Assembly (NCBI GenBank): GCA_003117195.1
Contig: BDSI01000006.1
Span: 1,125,501 to 1,189,500, forward strand
Length of the DNA: 64,000 nucleotides
Direction: 5' to 3'
From: Eudorina sp. 2006-703-Eu-15
Taxonomy: Eukaryota > Chlorophyta > Chlorophyceae > Chlamydomonadales > Volvocaceae
Both the position numbers and the translations under genes were made by a program. Positions 49,043-60,849 of the stretch are shown here, one piece after another (position 1 is the first letter of the stretch; each line of letters starts with the position of its first letter). The notes below the pieces were generated by a model, which was not told the origin of the DNA, did not search any database, and worked only from the letters and a program-made list of their open reading frames with translations.

Positions 49043-52000
49043 CTACGTCATGTTGACCACCAGCTTGTTCTGCACGGCTGCGTGCAGGGAGCTGATCTGG
49101 TTGGCCCACTTGTCCAGGGAGGTGTACCGCCGGGCGCCCTCCTGGCGGCCACCCACCTCCAGGATCTGGTTCACCTGAAGAGGGCTCGGGCGCGACCATG
49201 GGCAGGGAGGCAGGGATGAGCGGGGTGCGGGGTGCGGCGCTGGGCAGGGCAGGAATGCGCGGGGGTACCGTATGTCGGGGCAGGCGGGGGTTGGGGGCTT
49301 GGTGCTCGTTTGCGGTTTCGCTGTCGTTTTGTATGTGCGGGTTAGGCGGGGGGTGGGCGTCAGGACGGACGGCGGACGAGGAAGTATCTAAGTCGGTGGG
49401 AGATCGAGGAGGCTGCGGTGGCCGCCTATTCAGCAAGTGACTCGAGGGATGGGGTAGAATCCGGTACTTTTGAAACCCCAACAACAACAACAACAACCCG
49501 CCCCGCCCCTCGAGACTCACCTGGTCGATGTTTCCCGCCACCCGGCCGTCCAGAATGAGGGACACCAGCAGCTGTTCCACATCGGGGGCGGGGATGTTGA
49601 GCTTCTGGGCGATGAAGGGGATACGCACCCGGGTGTAGGGCTGGATGATCTTCAGCAGCACCTGCACTCAGCGGCGCGCGGTACAGCGGGGGCCCCGCGG
49701 CGGGGAGCGAGCAACCATCGGTAGGACATCGGCGGGCGACAACAAGGACTGCATGCGGCGGTGGGGCGTGGCGAATGTGCGCGGCCAGACAAGCAATATG
49801 GGGTCTGCCAGGCGCCAACCGCAGTGCGGCTTTTGCCTTATGTCTCCCTGATCCGTTGTCCCGTAGTGTCCCTCCCTGCTGCCTCTCTGAACCATACATA
49901 CATCGAGACGCAAGCCCGACCGGCGCGGGCCACGCAGCAGCGAACCCGCCATGGAGGGCCGCTGCCACAGCGCACCCAGGGCTGCAGGGCTGCGTCCCCC
50001 GAACCCGTCCTGCTCATCCCGCCGCCCGCAGCAGGTCCGCCTGCAGACCGCTGCCGCGAAGCAAATCCCGACGTGGGGCATCCCCACTCCGCAGCCTCTC
50101 GCAGGGTGTCGCAAACCCCCTGATCGCCCCCCTCCCCCGCCGGCCTCCGGGTGCCTGTGCCCCCCCCTGCCCGGACCCACCTGCGTGCGGATCTTCTTGA
50201 GGAGGTCCTCCACGTAGTTGCGGATGAAGGGATCGTCCATGATGGTGCGCCTGGGGCCCGGGGTGGGGGTGGGGGGACATTGCGAACGGTGCGAGGTGTG
50301 TGTGGGGGGGGGGAGGGGGGGTCAGAAGGCGTCCAGACGCTTCACGTGCGGGGAGGAGGTACCGGTACCGTCGTGCAACTGAGGACCGCAGGCGCGCACA
50401 TTTCCGACCGGGACACGCCGCTGCCTCGGGGCCTCCACGGCCAGCGGTGACTCGGCACCGTTACAGTGACTGCTGACACATCGGGGACGGGACACACCAC
50501 TTGGGCCGACGCCGGGTGCGGACGCCTGCCCTCCCCTCCCCGGCCCTGCGCACTTGTTGGTTCGGAGGATCTTCTCAAACTCGTTGATCTCGTTCCGCTG
50601 GAAGGCGGCCACCAGGTTGGTCATGGACACGATCTCGGGGTCCTGCTTGTACGGCTTGGCCTCCTGGGGTGACGATGACGTGGCAGCAGCGGGGGGGAGG
50701 TATATCAACAGGAGGCTGCGCGGCGTGTGCGGGTACGGCGGTGAGCGGCGGACTGGGCGGCGGCAGGACACGTTCGCACAACGGTAGGACCCAAGATCCA
50801 TCGGATGGCCCCTGTTACCTGCATCGAAGCCCTTTAGGCCACAACGGTGGGACCCAACTCCACCGGTGCGCAGCAACCACGTGTGTTATCCAAGTACGGT
50901 CTCCAGCAGCTCCGCCCCGTGGCCCGGCTGGGTCCCTCACCCCCCGCGGTAAGTGCCCCTGGCCGTGATGCTACCAGCTTGAGCACCAGCTCACGTGCCC
51001 AACCTCTCAACCGCATATACTGGAGGCCCTCCTTCCACTACTTCCACGACTCCACCCTTCCAGCTTTGAACGATTGAACCCCGCCCGCCTGCATCCCGGC
51101 CCGCCCCCAAGCAGCCCCGCCCCCCCAAACTCGTTCAGGGCCTGTCCTTCGCTTCAACTCCAGCCAGCCAGCCAGCCAGCCTGGCCGCCCCTGTGGCGCC
51201 CTCCCCACCTGCTGGGTGTGTCTGGGCTGTTTCTTCTTATTCCCACCTGCGCATCGAAGGGGTCGACCCGGCTCTCCATCAGCATGTTGGCCAGCACCAG
51301 GTACTTGAGGCACTGCACCCGCCGGGCCACACCCGCCTCGTCGTACGCCTTGAACGCCTGCGCAGGGTGGACGGGAGAGCGGCCCAGGCGGCAGGGGTGT
51401 GACGGGGTGTGATGTCGTCGGGGGCTCTGCCGTCGTCATCGTGTGATCCGTCAGTCAGGAAAAGACGGACACATAATATGGAAACACAGACAGAACGAAA
51501 TATCGAAACAAAGGATGAACACCTAGATCGCGGGAGGATGGAGGATGTTGCAAGACATGTTTGAAAACAAAGACCTGGAAATCGCGGACGGCAGCCCGCC
51601 CGAAGCACCTCGCGCGCACCTCGAAGAAGTCGGTGGCGGCCTCGCTCCACAGCTGGTCGTGCATGTGCATCTTGCCGCCGCACTCGCGGATGATGCCCAT
51701 GATGCGCGGGTGCGGGATGGCGGACTTGACGGTGAGCGCCTGCTGGTACAGCTTCTTGAGCCGCTTGTTGTTGCGCTGCTCGGTGGCCATCTGGATCTCC
51801 AGCGCGTAGATGTCGAGCAGCTGGGTGCCCTTCTTGGGGTCCTCGCTGCCGTCCTCCTTCTGACAGGACCTGGACGGGGCGACACGGCCCGGGGAGGGGG
51901 GCGCGGGCGGGGTTGCGTGCGGGCAGGCGAGAAGTGGGAGATTTGGTGGATGGCATGCATAAGCAGTCGTCGGGGGGGGGGGCACTGGTAGTGCGGCTGA

Positions 52001-54260
52001 CGTTGACGGTGGGAGGTGCGGGGGAAGAAGCTAGGTAGGGAATGGCGGGCAGCAAATTTCAGAGGGAAGAACGAACGGGATCCGCCGCATGACACGTGGT
52101 CGAGAGGTGGGGCATCTGCAGCGGTGACAGCGGCGGTCGCCCACGCTACAAGTGCCCCCACGTCGCCCCAAACCCATCGCGTGGCGGCGACTTTTGGCTA
52201 CTGGATGGAATTCCGATGCTCCTGCTGGCCCAGCGAATGTCGCTGGACGGCGTCGTACATACACAGAACTCCCTTTCATGGACCCCCGCGACCCGCGCCC
52301 GACGCCGCGCCGGCCCCCGCCCCCGAGATCCCTGCGCCGCGTGGAGTCCCTCCACTCTACCCACCTTCCTACACCCCATCTTCAACCCCGTCTCCCCACA
52401 CGTTCGTTTTTGGGTCTAGGTTTTCCTTTTCAGTCCCCACCCCTCCCCTCCCCCTCTCACTTGTGCAGCTCCCGTATGATCTTGCTCATGCGGCCGTACT
52501 CCTGCTTCTTGAACCACAGGTTGGCCAGCTTGAGCTGAGTCTTGAACCACAGCCGCTCGTTCTTCGCCTTCTCCAGCGCCTGAAGCGTCGCCTCGTAAAA
52601 CTCCTGCAGCACCTGCGTGGAACAGTGCGGCGGGGGGAAGGGGACCCCAGGAAGAGAGCCACAGCGCAATAGTTGAGCAGGGAAACTCCCATGCCGCTGG
52701 GCAGACGTCTGTTGGGCGACTTCTTTGAGAGTGCCGCCATGTGTACGACCACCGCCATGCACAATCACGGTTGGTTGTCACAAACTCCGGCGGGCGTTAC
52801 ATGACCCGCCCCCGAGAGTCCCATCGGGGCCCCGTCTGGCTGTCTCCGATCCGTCCCATGCCCTCCAGCCCGGCCCCTGCCGCCCCGCCGTGTTCTCACG
52901 GGCGGGCAGTCGCCCCGCTGCTGGCCGCCCACCCACCTGCATGTCGGAGGCCCCCGCCATGAAGTCCAGCAGGCTGTTGATCTTCTTCTCGGAGGCGTTC
53001 TTGGTGACCGCGCTCTCCGCGTACGACAGCATCAGCCTGCAGCAGCGGCCGGCAGCGCGGTAGCATCATACCCGCAAGCCGAACACAGCAGCTGGATTGC
53101 AACTAGCAAAGCTCCCCCGGGGGCTGTCGGGCCCAAGACGGTCACTGCCCCTGCGCTGCGTGTCCCCTTCCGCATGTCGCCGCCGGCCCGAGTGCACATA
53201 CCGAAACACATACACGGATCAACCTGCCGATCTCGGCACCTACCCCATCTCCTCCCCCCCCCCCGCCAGGCCGCCTCAGCGCACGGCAAAGCTCCATGAG
53301 AGTGATGCCCGGTCAGGGCCTGCGCCCCTGCCAAGACAGCTGAAAGCTGCGCCCGTGTACAAAGCCGGGGGGGTCATGGGCTGGGCTGCACCGCCCTGAA
53401 ACGCAACAGATCCCCGAACGTTGTGCCAGTCCTGATGGCAGGTGTTCACGCCGTGCTGTGCTGCCCATGACCATGACCTCTGATCGGGGCGCCCTGCAAT
53501 TGGATCTCCCCCTGCACATGCCGTACCTGTACGAGTCCATCATCTTGGGGTACTGCCCCAGCTTGTAGTGAAGCTTCACCAGCTGCTTCAGCGCCTTAAA
53601 GCCCCTGCAGTTGGCAAGAGGGTGGTGTTCCATGCGTTCCCATAGCGGTGAGAAGAAGACGCCCGCCCAACACAACCACTGGGGTTGCCAGGTGTTTCAT
53701 GCCAAGGGGCAGCAAGCGACAGCAAGCCCCGCATATCCGGGCCGCATGCAAGTAGGCGAGACTCTCTTGCGCAATGGCCGACGATACCAATGTCCGCCAA
53801 AGCAAAGCATGTTTGCGTTGTTGTGACGTGTTGTACATGGAGGGGGTGATGATACACATCGGGTACATGGTGAACAACGCAGGGGTCCTGTCGGTCGCCG
53901 TGTCGAGTATCGTGCCATGTTCCCCACACGAAGCCCGCGTTCCTGGGCGCCGCCCCCATTGTCCCGCAACGCACCATTCGCCCTTCCCCTGCTCCATATC
54001 CACCACTTGTTTGAAAGCGTCAATGGCCTCCCGGCAGTCGTCGCTCTCGAGCATCCCTGGAATTGTTTGTAGTCGATCGACGCGTTAGGCCAAGTTTCGT
54101 GTGCCTGAAATGCTTTCGATCTAACATAATTCCAGTAGTTCTGGTAGATCACTTCCTCACCCTTCGCGTTGTAATACTGGTTTTCAATATCAACATCCTC
54201 CTCTTCCGGGTCTTCATCAGAGTACTCAAAGCCATAATCTTCCATCTCATCGTCAGACAT
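49043..54260 (-). CDS. CSN2: COP9 signalosome complex subunit 2
   Basis: CSN2 is a PCI-domain subunit of the COP9 signalosome, which removes NEDD8/RUB from cullin-RING ligases; it binds the cullin-RBX1 end. Eleven exons (high to low): 54260-54161, 54056-53975, 53604-53527, 53036-52937, 52612-52461, 51869-51620, 51357-51247, 50663-50554, 50250-50181, 49661-49521, 49174-49043. They give exactly 441 residues, against 443 in human. Signatures from start to end: the acidic start [17 protein letters not shown] with [119 protein letters not shown]; and the PCI winged-helix with [15 protein letters not shown]. The protein ends [15 protein letters not shown]. Nothing appears damaged. It is divergent from the proteasome gene at 54634. 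Confidence 0.97.
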
Positions 54261-54633
54261 GGTTACAGCTTGCTAATATCTCGGGCCGCGACAGCGGATA
54301 GGCGGATGTTTGCCGGTCTCCTAGTTCGTGAAAACCATTACTAAGACAGGGCTCATGCAATCCAGCCTATACGTGCGCAGAACAACGGCCTGAGAGGGGA
54401 GCATTTGGTTGATGAACGAGGAAGTTGAGGACGAACACCGTACTTCGGAACCGGCATGACCTGATGCAAGGCACTACGACCATATGCCTGCTTACGCTAC
54501 CTAAATCATCGACATTGCAAAAGCTATGCATAGGTGATCGGAGCCATTGGAACGTTGGCCTGCGATACGCCCGGCAGATCTGCTGCATTCTACAAACTTT
54601 TCTGTGGCCTTTGTGCAGCTGAACTAGTGAACG
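54261..54633. promoter_or_regulatory. Putative bidirectional promoter between CSN2 and PSMA7
   Basis: Only 373 bp separate the two start codons, so both promoters and both 5' leaders must fit here. The interval has lower GC content than the flanking exons. No TATA box or named motif is claimed. Confidence 0.6.
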
Positions 54634-55828
54634 ATGAGCGCACGATACGATAGAGCTATTACCGTTTTTTCTCCTGATGGACATTTGTTCCAAGTGGAGT
54701 ACGCGCTGGAGGCAGTGCGGAAAGGCGCCCTCGCCGTTGGCGTGAAAGGACAAGACACCGTCGTGCTTGGTACGTGAGGATGTCGAGCTCGATTTAGCAA
54801 TTGCTTCGGAGGTCCCCATGACATGGGGTCACGGCGGTGCGGTGCTTCCACCCTGGGGCTAACTCCCGCGGGGGCGGCCCAGGACCCAACTTCAAACCCC
54901 TCCATCCAGCTTCGGGCTGGAGCAGGCCCATTGTCTATGAAAATGATTCCGGTTATAGTGAAACCACACGGTTCATCGGTGACAGCTGATGCCACACAAC
55001 CACGCGTCAACCTCTATGCAGAACGGGAACGGCGTCATTAAGCCGTAGCGGACAGGTACCACAAGCGCACCGTTACTTACCCCTACCTAACCGCTCTTCC
55101 GCGGAACTATCCTTATCCACGTGATCTGCCCACTCAGCAGGACTTTGCCACTCCCGTCTTGCAAATCCTGCATGCCGCACCCCGCAGGCGTGGAGAAGAA
55201 GTCGACGGCCAAGCTGCAGGATGCGCGCACCGTGCGCAAGATCGTCAAGATCGACGACCACATCTGCCTGGCCTTCGCGGGCCTCACCGCCGACGCGCGT
55301 GTGCTGGTCAGCCGCGCGCGCGTGGAGGCGCAGTCCTACCGGCTCACCCTCGACGAGCGCGTCACCGTCGACTACATCACCAAGTACATCGCGGGCGTGC
55401 AGCAGCGCTACACGCAGAGCGGTGGCGTGCGTCCCTTCGGCATCTCCACGCTCATTGTGGGCTTCGACCCTCAGGGCGCCCCGCAGCTCTTCCAAACCGA
55501 TCCTTCCGGCACCTGGTCCGCCTGGAAGGCCAACGCCATCGGCCGCAACTCCAAAACCATCCGGGAGTTCCTCGAAAAGCACTACGCCGAGACGTCGGGC
55601 AAGGAGACCGTCAAGCTGGCGATCCGCGCGCTGATGGAGACGGTGGAGGCGGGCAGCAAGAGCATTGAGGTGGCGGTCATGGAGCGGGGCACGGGCCTGA
55701 AGCTGCTGACGGACGAGGAGGTGGACGCGCTCGTCAAGGAGATTGAGGAGGAGAAGGCCGCGGCGGACGCGGCGAAGCGGGGCGGCGCGGCGCAGGCCAC
55801 GGGAGGCGCGGCGGGCACGTCGTCGTGA
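54634..55828 (+). CDS. PAD1: 20S proteasome subunit alpha type-7 (plant PAD type)
   Basis: This is a structural alpha-ring subunit of the 20S proteasome core. Two exons, 54634-54769 and 55188-55828, give 258 residues (plant orthologues are about 250). The N-terminal alpha-subunit signature [20 protein letters not shown] is intact, followed by [59 protein letters not shown] and [17 protein letters not shown]-type features of other alpha subunits are absent, and the overall match is to PSMA7/PAD1. The C-terminus is an Ala/Gly-rich extension after [13 protein letters not shown]. Splicing across 54770-55187 restores VVLGVEKK. A TGTAA lies at 56179. Its head-to-head neighbour CSN2 acts in the same ubiquitin pathway. 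Confidence 0.97.
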
Positions 55829-56626
55829 TTGGGACAGGGGTAGGCAGCACAGGCGCAGGGATGCATGCGTACTTGACATTAGGACAGCGGGTAATGGGGT
55901 CGGGGTGAGGGGTAGGCATTAACTAAGTGGCACGCTGGGGGCTCGCACCTGGAGTGTGCACACGTAAAGGATGATAAAACTGGCCACAAGACGAGTTTGC
56001 GCCGCGGCTGACAGCGGAAGATTCAAGAGCTTTGACGAGGGCGTGGGAAGCGCCCTTCGAGATGGGTGTGGGCGTCCGGGCTGCTGGTTGTGGGCGAGCA
56101 GCAGCGCCCAAAAGGGTATCGCGGGTGACGGTGCCCATGCACCACGGCCGGCCTGTAGTGGCTATTTCGCGGGTCCTGTGTAAATGTCCCGAAGATGGTC
56201 CATTCTTGTCGAGAAACATCACCCTGGTGTTGCGTCCATCCAACTGGTCCGAGACGTGGTCAGGGCTGGCCGAGTAACGGCGCGACTGCTGCCACTACCA
56301 TGAGGCTTAACTGCGTCCGTACTGCCCTGTCATTGATCCTACGGCAACCTATGCTCCTCAGCGAGGTATGGCTCGCTCGCACGCCATCTGCTCGGCCTTG
56401 GCGACCAGCTAGCTATATCAAGGAATGTCACCTCCCATCCGCAATAAAATAAAAAGTATGTTTCGCATGGCGGCAAGGGGCAACTCCTGTACTTGCGTCA
56501 TTCCTGACCGGCACCCGATGCAGCGGCTCATATCACCAACACAAATGAGTTCTCTTGAGACACCGCACGCCAAGTCAGACCACCCAAACGCGACTGAAAC
56601 ACGACACGAGGGACCAGGAATGTCCC
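55829..56626. other. Convergent 3' flanks of PSMA7 and the acyl-CoA ligase
   Basis: The two genes converge here, with stops at 55828 and 56627. A plus-strand TGTAA at 56179-56183 probably ends the PSMA7 transcript. No ORF of interest. Confidence 0.5.
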
Positions 56627-59600
56627 TCACAGCCGGCTCAACGCAACGGCGCTGCCGGCTCCAGTCCGCAGCGCCAACAGCCGGCCCCGCACATCAGGCT
56701 TCTGCACCTTGCCGGAGCTATTGGTGGGGAGCGGCTCCCGCTGCGCCGCGACGAAGCGGGGCAACCGGAAGCCCGCCAGGCCCTGCGACCGGCAGTGCGC
56801 CTGCAGGTCCGCCAGGGACAGTCTCCGCACGGCGCTCCCATTGCCGCCACCCGCGCCGGGGCCGCTTGCCGCCGTGGTGCTGCCAGCGGTCGCGGGTGTG
56901 GGTTGCTGGTACGGTAGTGAGGGGCCCTCGAAGGTCCAGCCGTCCCTGAGGACCAGCAGCGCAGCCACCTGGGGCAGCGGCGCAGGAGCGCGGAACGGCC
57001 GCCACCGCTTGAGCGAAACATAGTACGGTGGGTGCTGCTGGGATCGTGAGATGCCAAGGGGCACGGCGGTCGTGTGTGGAACTCTTTATTCCAGGGCGCA
57101 GGAGCAATCGTTGCGATTGGGTCCGGTGATGCACGTTCAGCGTCACGACACGACATGACATTTGCGCGCACACCACACCTGCGGAGAGGTCAACCAGAAA
57201 GTAGGAAGTAGGCCGGCAGCGTGGTGCGTGTGCGTGCAAGGAAGACACACTGCCTGTCCACGGGGGGTAGGGGGGTGGCCGAGCATCCCCCCCTGCGCCT
57301 GTGCGCGTGTTCGGTCAGCCGCCCGGCGCTGAGGGCCCTCACCTGCTCGCCCAGCCGCTCATCAGGCAGGCCGACCACAGCTGCCGCGGCGACCGCCGGG
57401 TGGCTGCACAGAACGGCCTCCACCTGCAGCGGAGGCATACCGGATGCAGCACGCCGGGGCACACTTGCGTGATCAGCGGCTGCTGAGCGGGGCTGGCGAA
57501 TGGGGGATAAATTGGATAAAGAAATAAACCCGAAGAACGAATGGGGCCAAGTCTCAAGCCGGCGGGCCCGTCTTGCGAGGACGACCGGATAGGTGTACGC
57601 GAGCTGTTCAAAACCACGAATAGAATACGGTACACCGGCTCGCTGGTGCGAGATTGCGATGCGGTTGTGCCGATCACGCACGGCGTACTGCCCGCTTGCC
57701 GACCGCGAGTACAACAGCCTACCGGACGCACTGCTGGAGGCGTGCATCGGCTCGTCACCCCGGCACGCCCACCCTACGTGAAACATTTGTCACTGCTGGC
57801 CGCCTTCGCAAATCGCGGTGGGTTGACCAAGGGCCTCGGTTGCAGCGTCTTGGGGCAAGCGAACGCGGCGGATACCAGGACTACGCAGCCGTGCCGTGCC
57901 ATACAGTATCTTCCGCACCTGCGGCGCGAAGACGTTTTCCCCGCCGCTCTTGATCATGTCCTTGGACCGCCCCATCAGCCACAACGACCCGTCCTCCGCC
58001 ATGTAGCCCAGGTCCCCGGTGCGCAGCCACCCATCCGACGACAGCACCTGGTGGTATGTCACGTGAAATGTGATATGTGCGCCGACGAGTGCCAGCGAGA
58101 AGAGAGAAGTCAAGTTCTGTAGGCTTGCGCCCTGTCGTATTGCGTGGGTACTTTGAAGGCAGCGACAAGGCAACCAGACGCGCGACGCGACGAGGGCTGA
58201 CGTCGCGACAACAGCTTCCACCAGCTCGGCCGCATTCCCCCCACCCGCGCACATACCTGCCAGGCGACAACGGGGCGCAACGGACCTGAGGCACCCCAGG
58301 CGCAACCCCTGGTGAGCCACGCGGCCGTACTTTGAGCCACGTGCCGTACGGAACCCATCCCCAGCCCAGACAGCTGCGGAGCCTCGAGCTCGAGGTCCCT
58401 CCGGCTGCGCCTCCGGCTCCGCGATGCGCGCCATCGGTCGAACCAGTGACCCAGCAACCGGCACGTGCGGCCGGAGCCGGTGGCCTGCCCAGGAGTCACT
58501 GTACCGCACCGCACGCATATGCCCCTGCATCCGCCTAACCAGCCAGCGGGTCGACGTGGCGCCTCCGTAGCCGGCTACCGCCTCCCCGGTCGGCGGCCGC
58601 CCAGCAGCCCTGCCACCTGCCAGAAGCCCGCCCATGTTGCCACCCTCCTCCCCTGCGCTCACCTCGGCTGTGGCTGCGCTGTCGTTCCAGTAGCCCAGCA
58701 TCACGTGGGGGCCGCGGGTCAGGACCTCGCCCACCACGTGCGGCGGCGCACAGCCGGACTCACTGGCGCCTGGCGCAGTTCCGCGGCTGCGACTGCCGCC
58801 TGTTGTGTTGGTGCCAGGGGTGCCAGGAGAAGCCCCACCGCTGATGCTTGGCGGTGCCGGCCTGGGATCCTCTCCCGTCCCGGCAGCTCGGATCTTAATC
58901 TGGACCCCGGGGCCTGGCCAGCCCACGCAGGTCGCTACATCCGCCGCAGGGTCTCCGCACGGCCGGATACCGCGAGCGCTGGTGGTGGTGCTGGTGGGCG
59001 GAGCCCACACCTGCGCCGCCGACGCCGGCCCGGCTGCAGCGCTCCGCAGGTGGCGGAACGTCATGGACGAGCAGGCCTCCGTCATGCCGTACGCGGAGAT
59101 TAGCTCGGCGCAGGGGAAGACGCGGCTCACGGCGTCCTAGCAGGAGTCAAGGGAGGGAGGGAGGGAGGGAGGGAGGCAGGGAGGGTTTGGAGGCGGCGTA
59201 AAGGCTGGGCGTGGGTGGCGCAGGCCTGCGCTCCGCACATGCACAAGCCACGAAGGCCATGGACAACCGGTGGCCTATTAGGTCCATCAAAGCACTCCGA
59301 TCCATTCAAGGATAGCATAGAACTGATTGTAAAATGGGTACAGGTCGTGCCACCGCGTTTAGCCGCGGGCCAACCTACCTGCAGGCTGGGCGCTGTACCG
59401 CCAGCCCCAACGAGAATCTTCCGTACGCAACCCAACCCCAAACTCGCCGCCGGGTCGACAGCTGCAGCGTCGCCAGGTCTGTTGCTCGCCGGTTGCATCC
59501 CTGGCGGCAAGGCCGCGGCGGCCGTCGCTGACGCCGATGCCGCGGCCAGGTCTTGGAGCATTGTAGGCACGGCGATGAAGGCGCTGACGCGGTGCCGCGC

Positions 59601-60644
59601 GATGGCACGCAGCGTGGCGGCTGGTTCGAACCTCGGCAGGAACACCTGCCTGCAGCCCGCCATGAGCGCCGCGAAGGCTGAGGAGAGGCCGCCGATGTGG
59701 AAGAGCGGCGCCAGGTGCAGGTAGGTGTCGGCGGGCGAGTAGCCCACGAGGGCCAGCTTGACCAGCGACTGGGCATGGAAGGCGGCGTGGCTCAGCCGGA
59801 CGGCCTTCGGCGCGGCGGTGGTGCCCGAGGTGAACACCAGGAGGGCGGTGCCGCAGGGCGAGGACCGGAGCTGCAGCACCGGCGGCGGTGACGTCAGCTG
59901 CGGCGGCGCAGGCTGCGGGCTGGGGTCCAGCAGCGGGGCCGCCGCCAATACACGGCCCGGTGCGGAGGTGTGCGTCCCGGATGCGGCTGCCGTGACCCTA
60001 CATTGTACTGCACTTCCCATCGATGCGGCAGCTAGGAGCTCGGATGTGGTTAGGATATTGAAGGAAGAGGTGGCGTTGTGGCCGGATGGCTGCTTCCTGC
60101 CGGTACCCATCTGGGTCAGTGACGGCTCAGTGTGATTGATGCGGCACAGGTACGGAATAGGTACCGCCGGCCTGGGTGTGTCAGCCGCTGACGGGTCTAA
60201 GGGTTTCGTTGCCGTGTAGGCCATGGACAGTGACTTGGCCGCCAGGTCGGAGCACGCCCTATCGAAGAGCACCAGCGCGGGCGATAGGCGCTGTAGCGCC
60301 TGTGATAGCTCCTGGGGCGTCCAGCGCCAGTTCACCGGGCAAAGGACACATCCGGCGTCCAACACGGCCATCATCGCCTCCATTGCGACGGCGGAGGATT
60401 GCGCGATGATCACGTTGATACTGCCGGGCGGAATGGAAAGGCAATTTGACAGCGCGCGGCTGAGAAGCGCGATGCGTCGCAGTAGCTGCGCACCGGTCGA
60501 CGCTGCCATCACATCGGGCTGCTGCGCCACATCAATTTCTTCATCTAATAATATAGGGCGATCTGAGGCTTGCTGTGCTAAACACAGCAACGGAGCGCAA
60601 ACATGGTGACCGGTTGCCATGGTAACGTTGGTGAAACTTGTCAT
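56627..60644 (-). CDS. AAE14: 2-succinylbenzoate-CoA ligase, AAE14/MenE-like
   Basis: This ANL-family adenylate-forming enzyme activates o-succinylbenzoate with CoA in phylloquinone (vitamin K1) synthesis; plant AAE14 acts in plastid and peroxisome. Exons 60644-59379, 59136-58663, 58047-57919, 57423-57343 and 56968-56627 give exactly 763 residues. Motifs: P-loop TSGTTAAPK (272-280; the usual Gly after TT is Ala), [32 protein letters not shown] (YGMTE 438-442), [10 protein letters not shown] (D592), [14 protein letters not shown], the [17 protein letters not shown] exon, and [11 protein letters not shown] with the catalytic lysine. HIGGLSSA and [10 protein letters not shown] are as in Arabidopsis AAE14. 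It is longer than the plant enzyme (about 560) because of Ala/Pro/Gly-rich insertions at about 150-255, 390-412, 455-560 and in the last exon. No obvious transit peptide is seen at the N-terminus, so plastid targeting is not shown. Confidence 0.88.
59151..59183 (+). repeat. (GGGA)n tract beside an AAE14 exon
   Basis: Eight GGGA units lie in intron 1 of the ligase gene. On the coding strand they form the polypyrimidine tract about 15 nt upstream of the exon 2 acceptor. Confidence 0.9.
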
Positions 60645-60849
60645 GCTGTTGCGAGCGCGCTGCGCTGGTCGTGGACTTTCCTTAGTCAGGCGTAAGCATG
60701 ATCAGGTTCCCTCAACTGTCATCAAGTCAACCGAGGTGCTTCGAAACCCAATTGGACGAGCTATTTACCGGAGCTCGGAGCTGTTTCGTGGATGCAGACC
60801 ACCGATGACATGCTCTCACGGTGCAAATCAATTAGGATATTATAATAAA
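60645..60849. promoter_or_regulatory. Putative bidirectional promoter between AAE14 and the KEOPS gene
   Basis: Start codons of the two divergent genes are 205 bp apart. A short AT-rich patch (TATTATAATAAAA, 60838-60850) directly precedes the KEOPS start. The compact spacing leaves little room for separate promoters. Confidence 0.55.
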
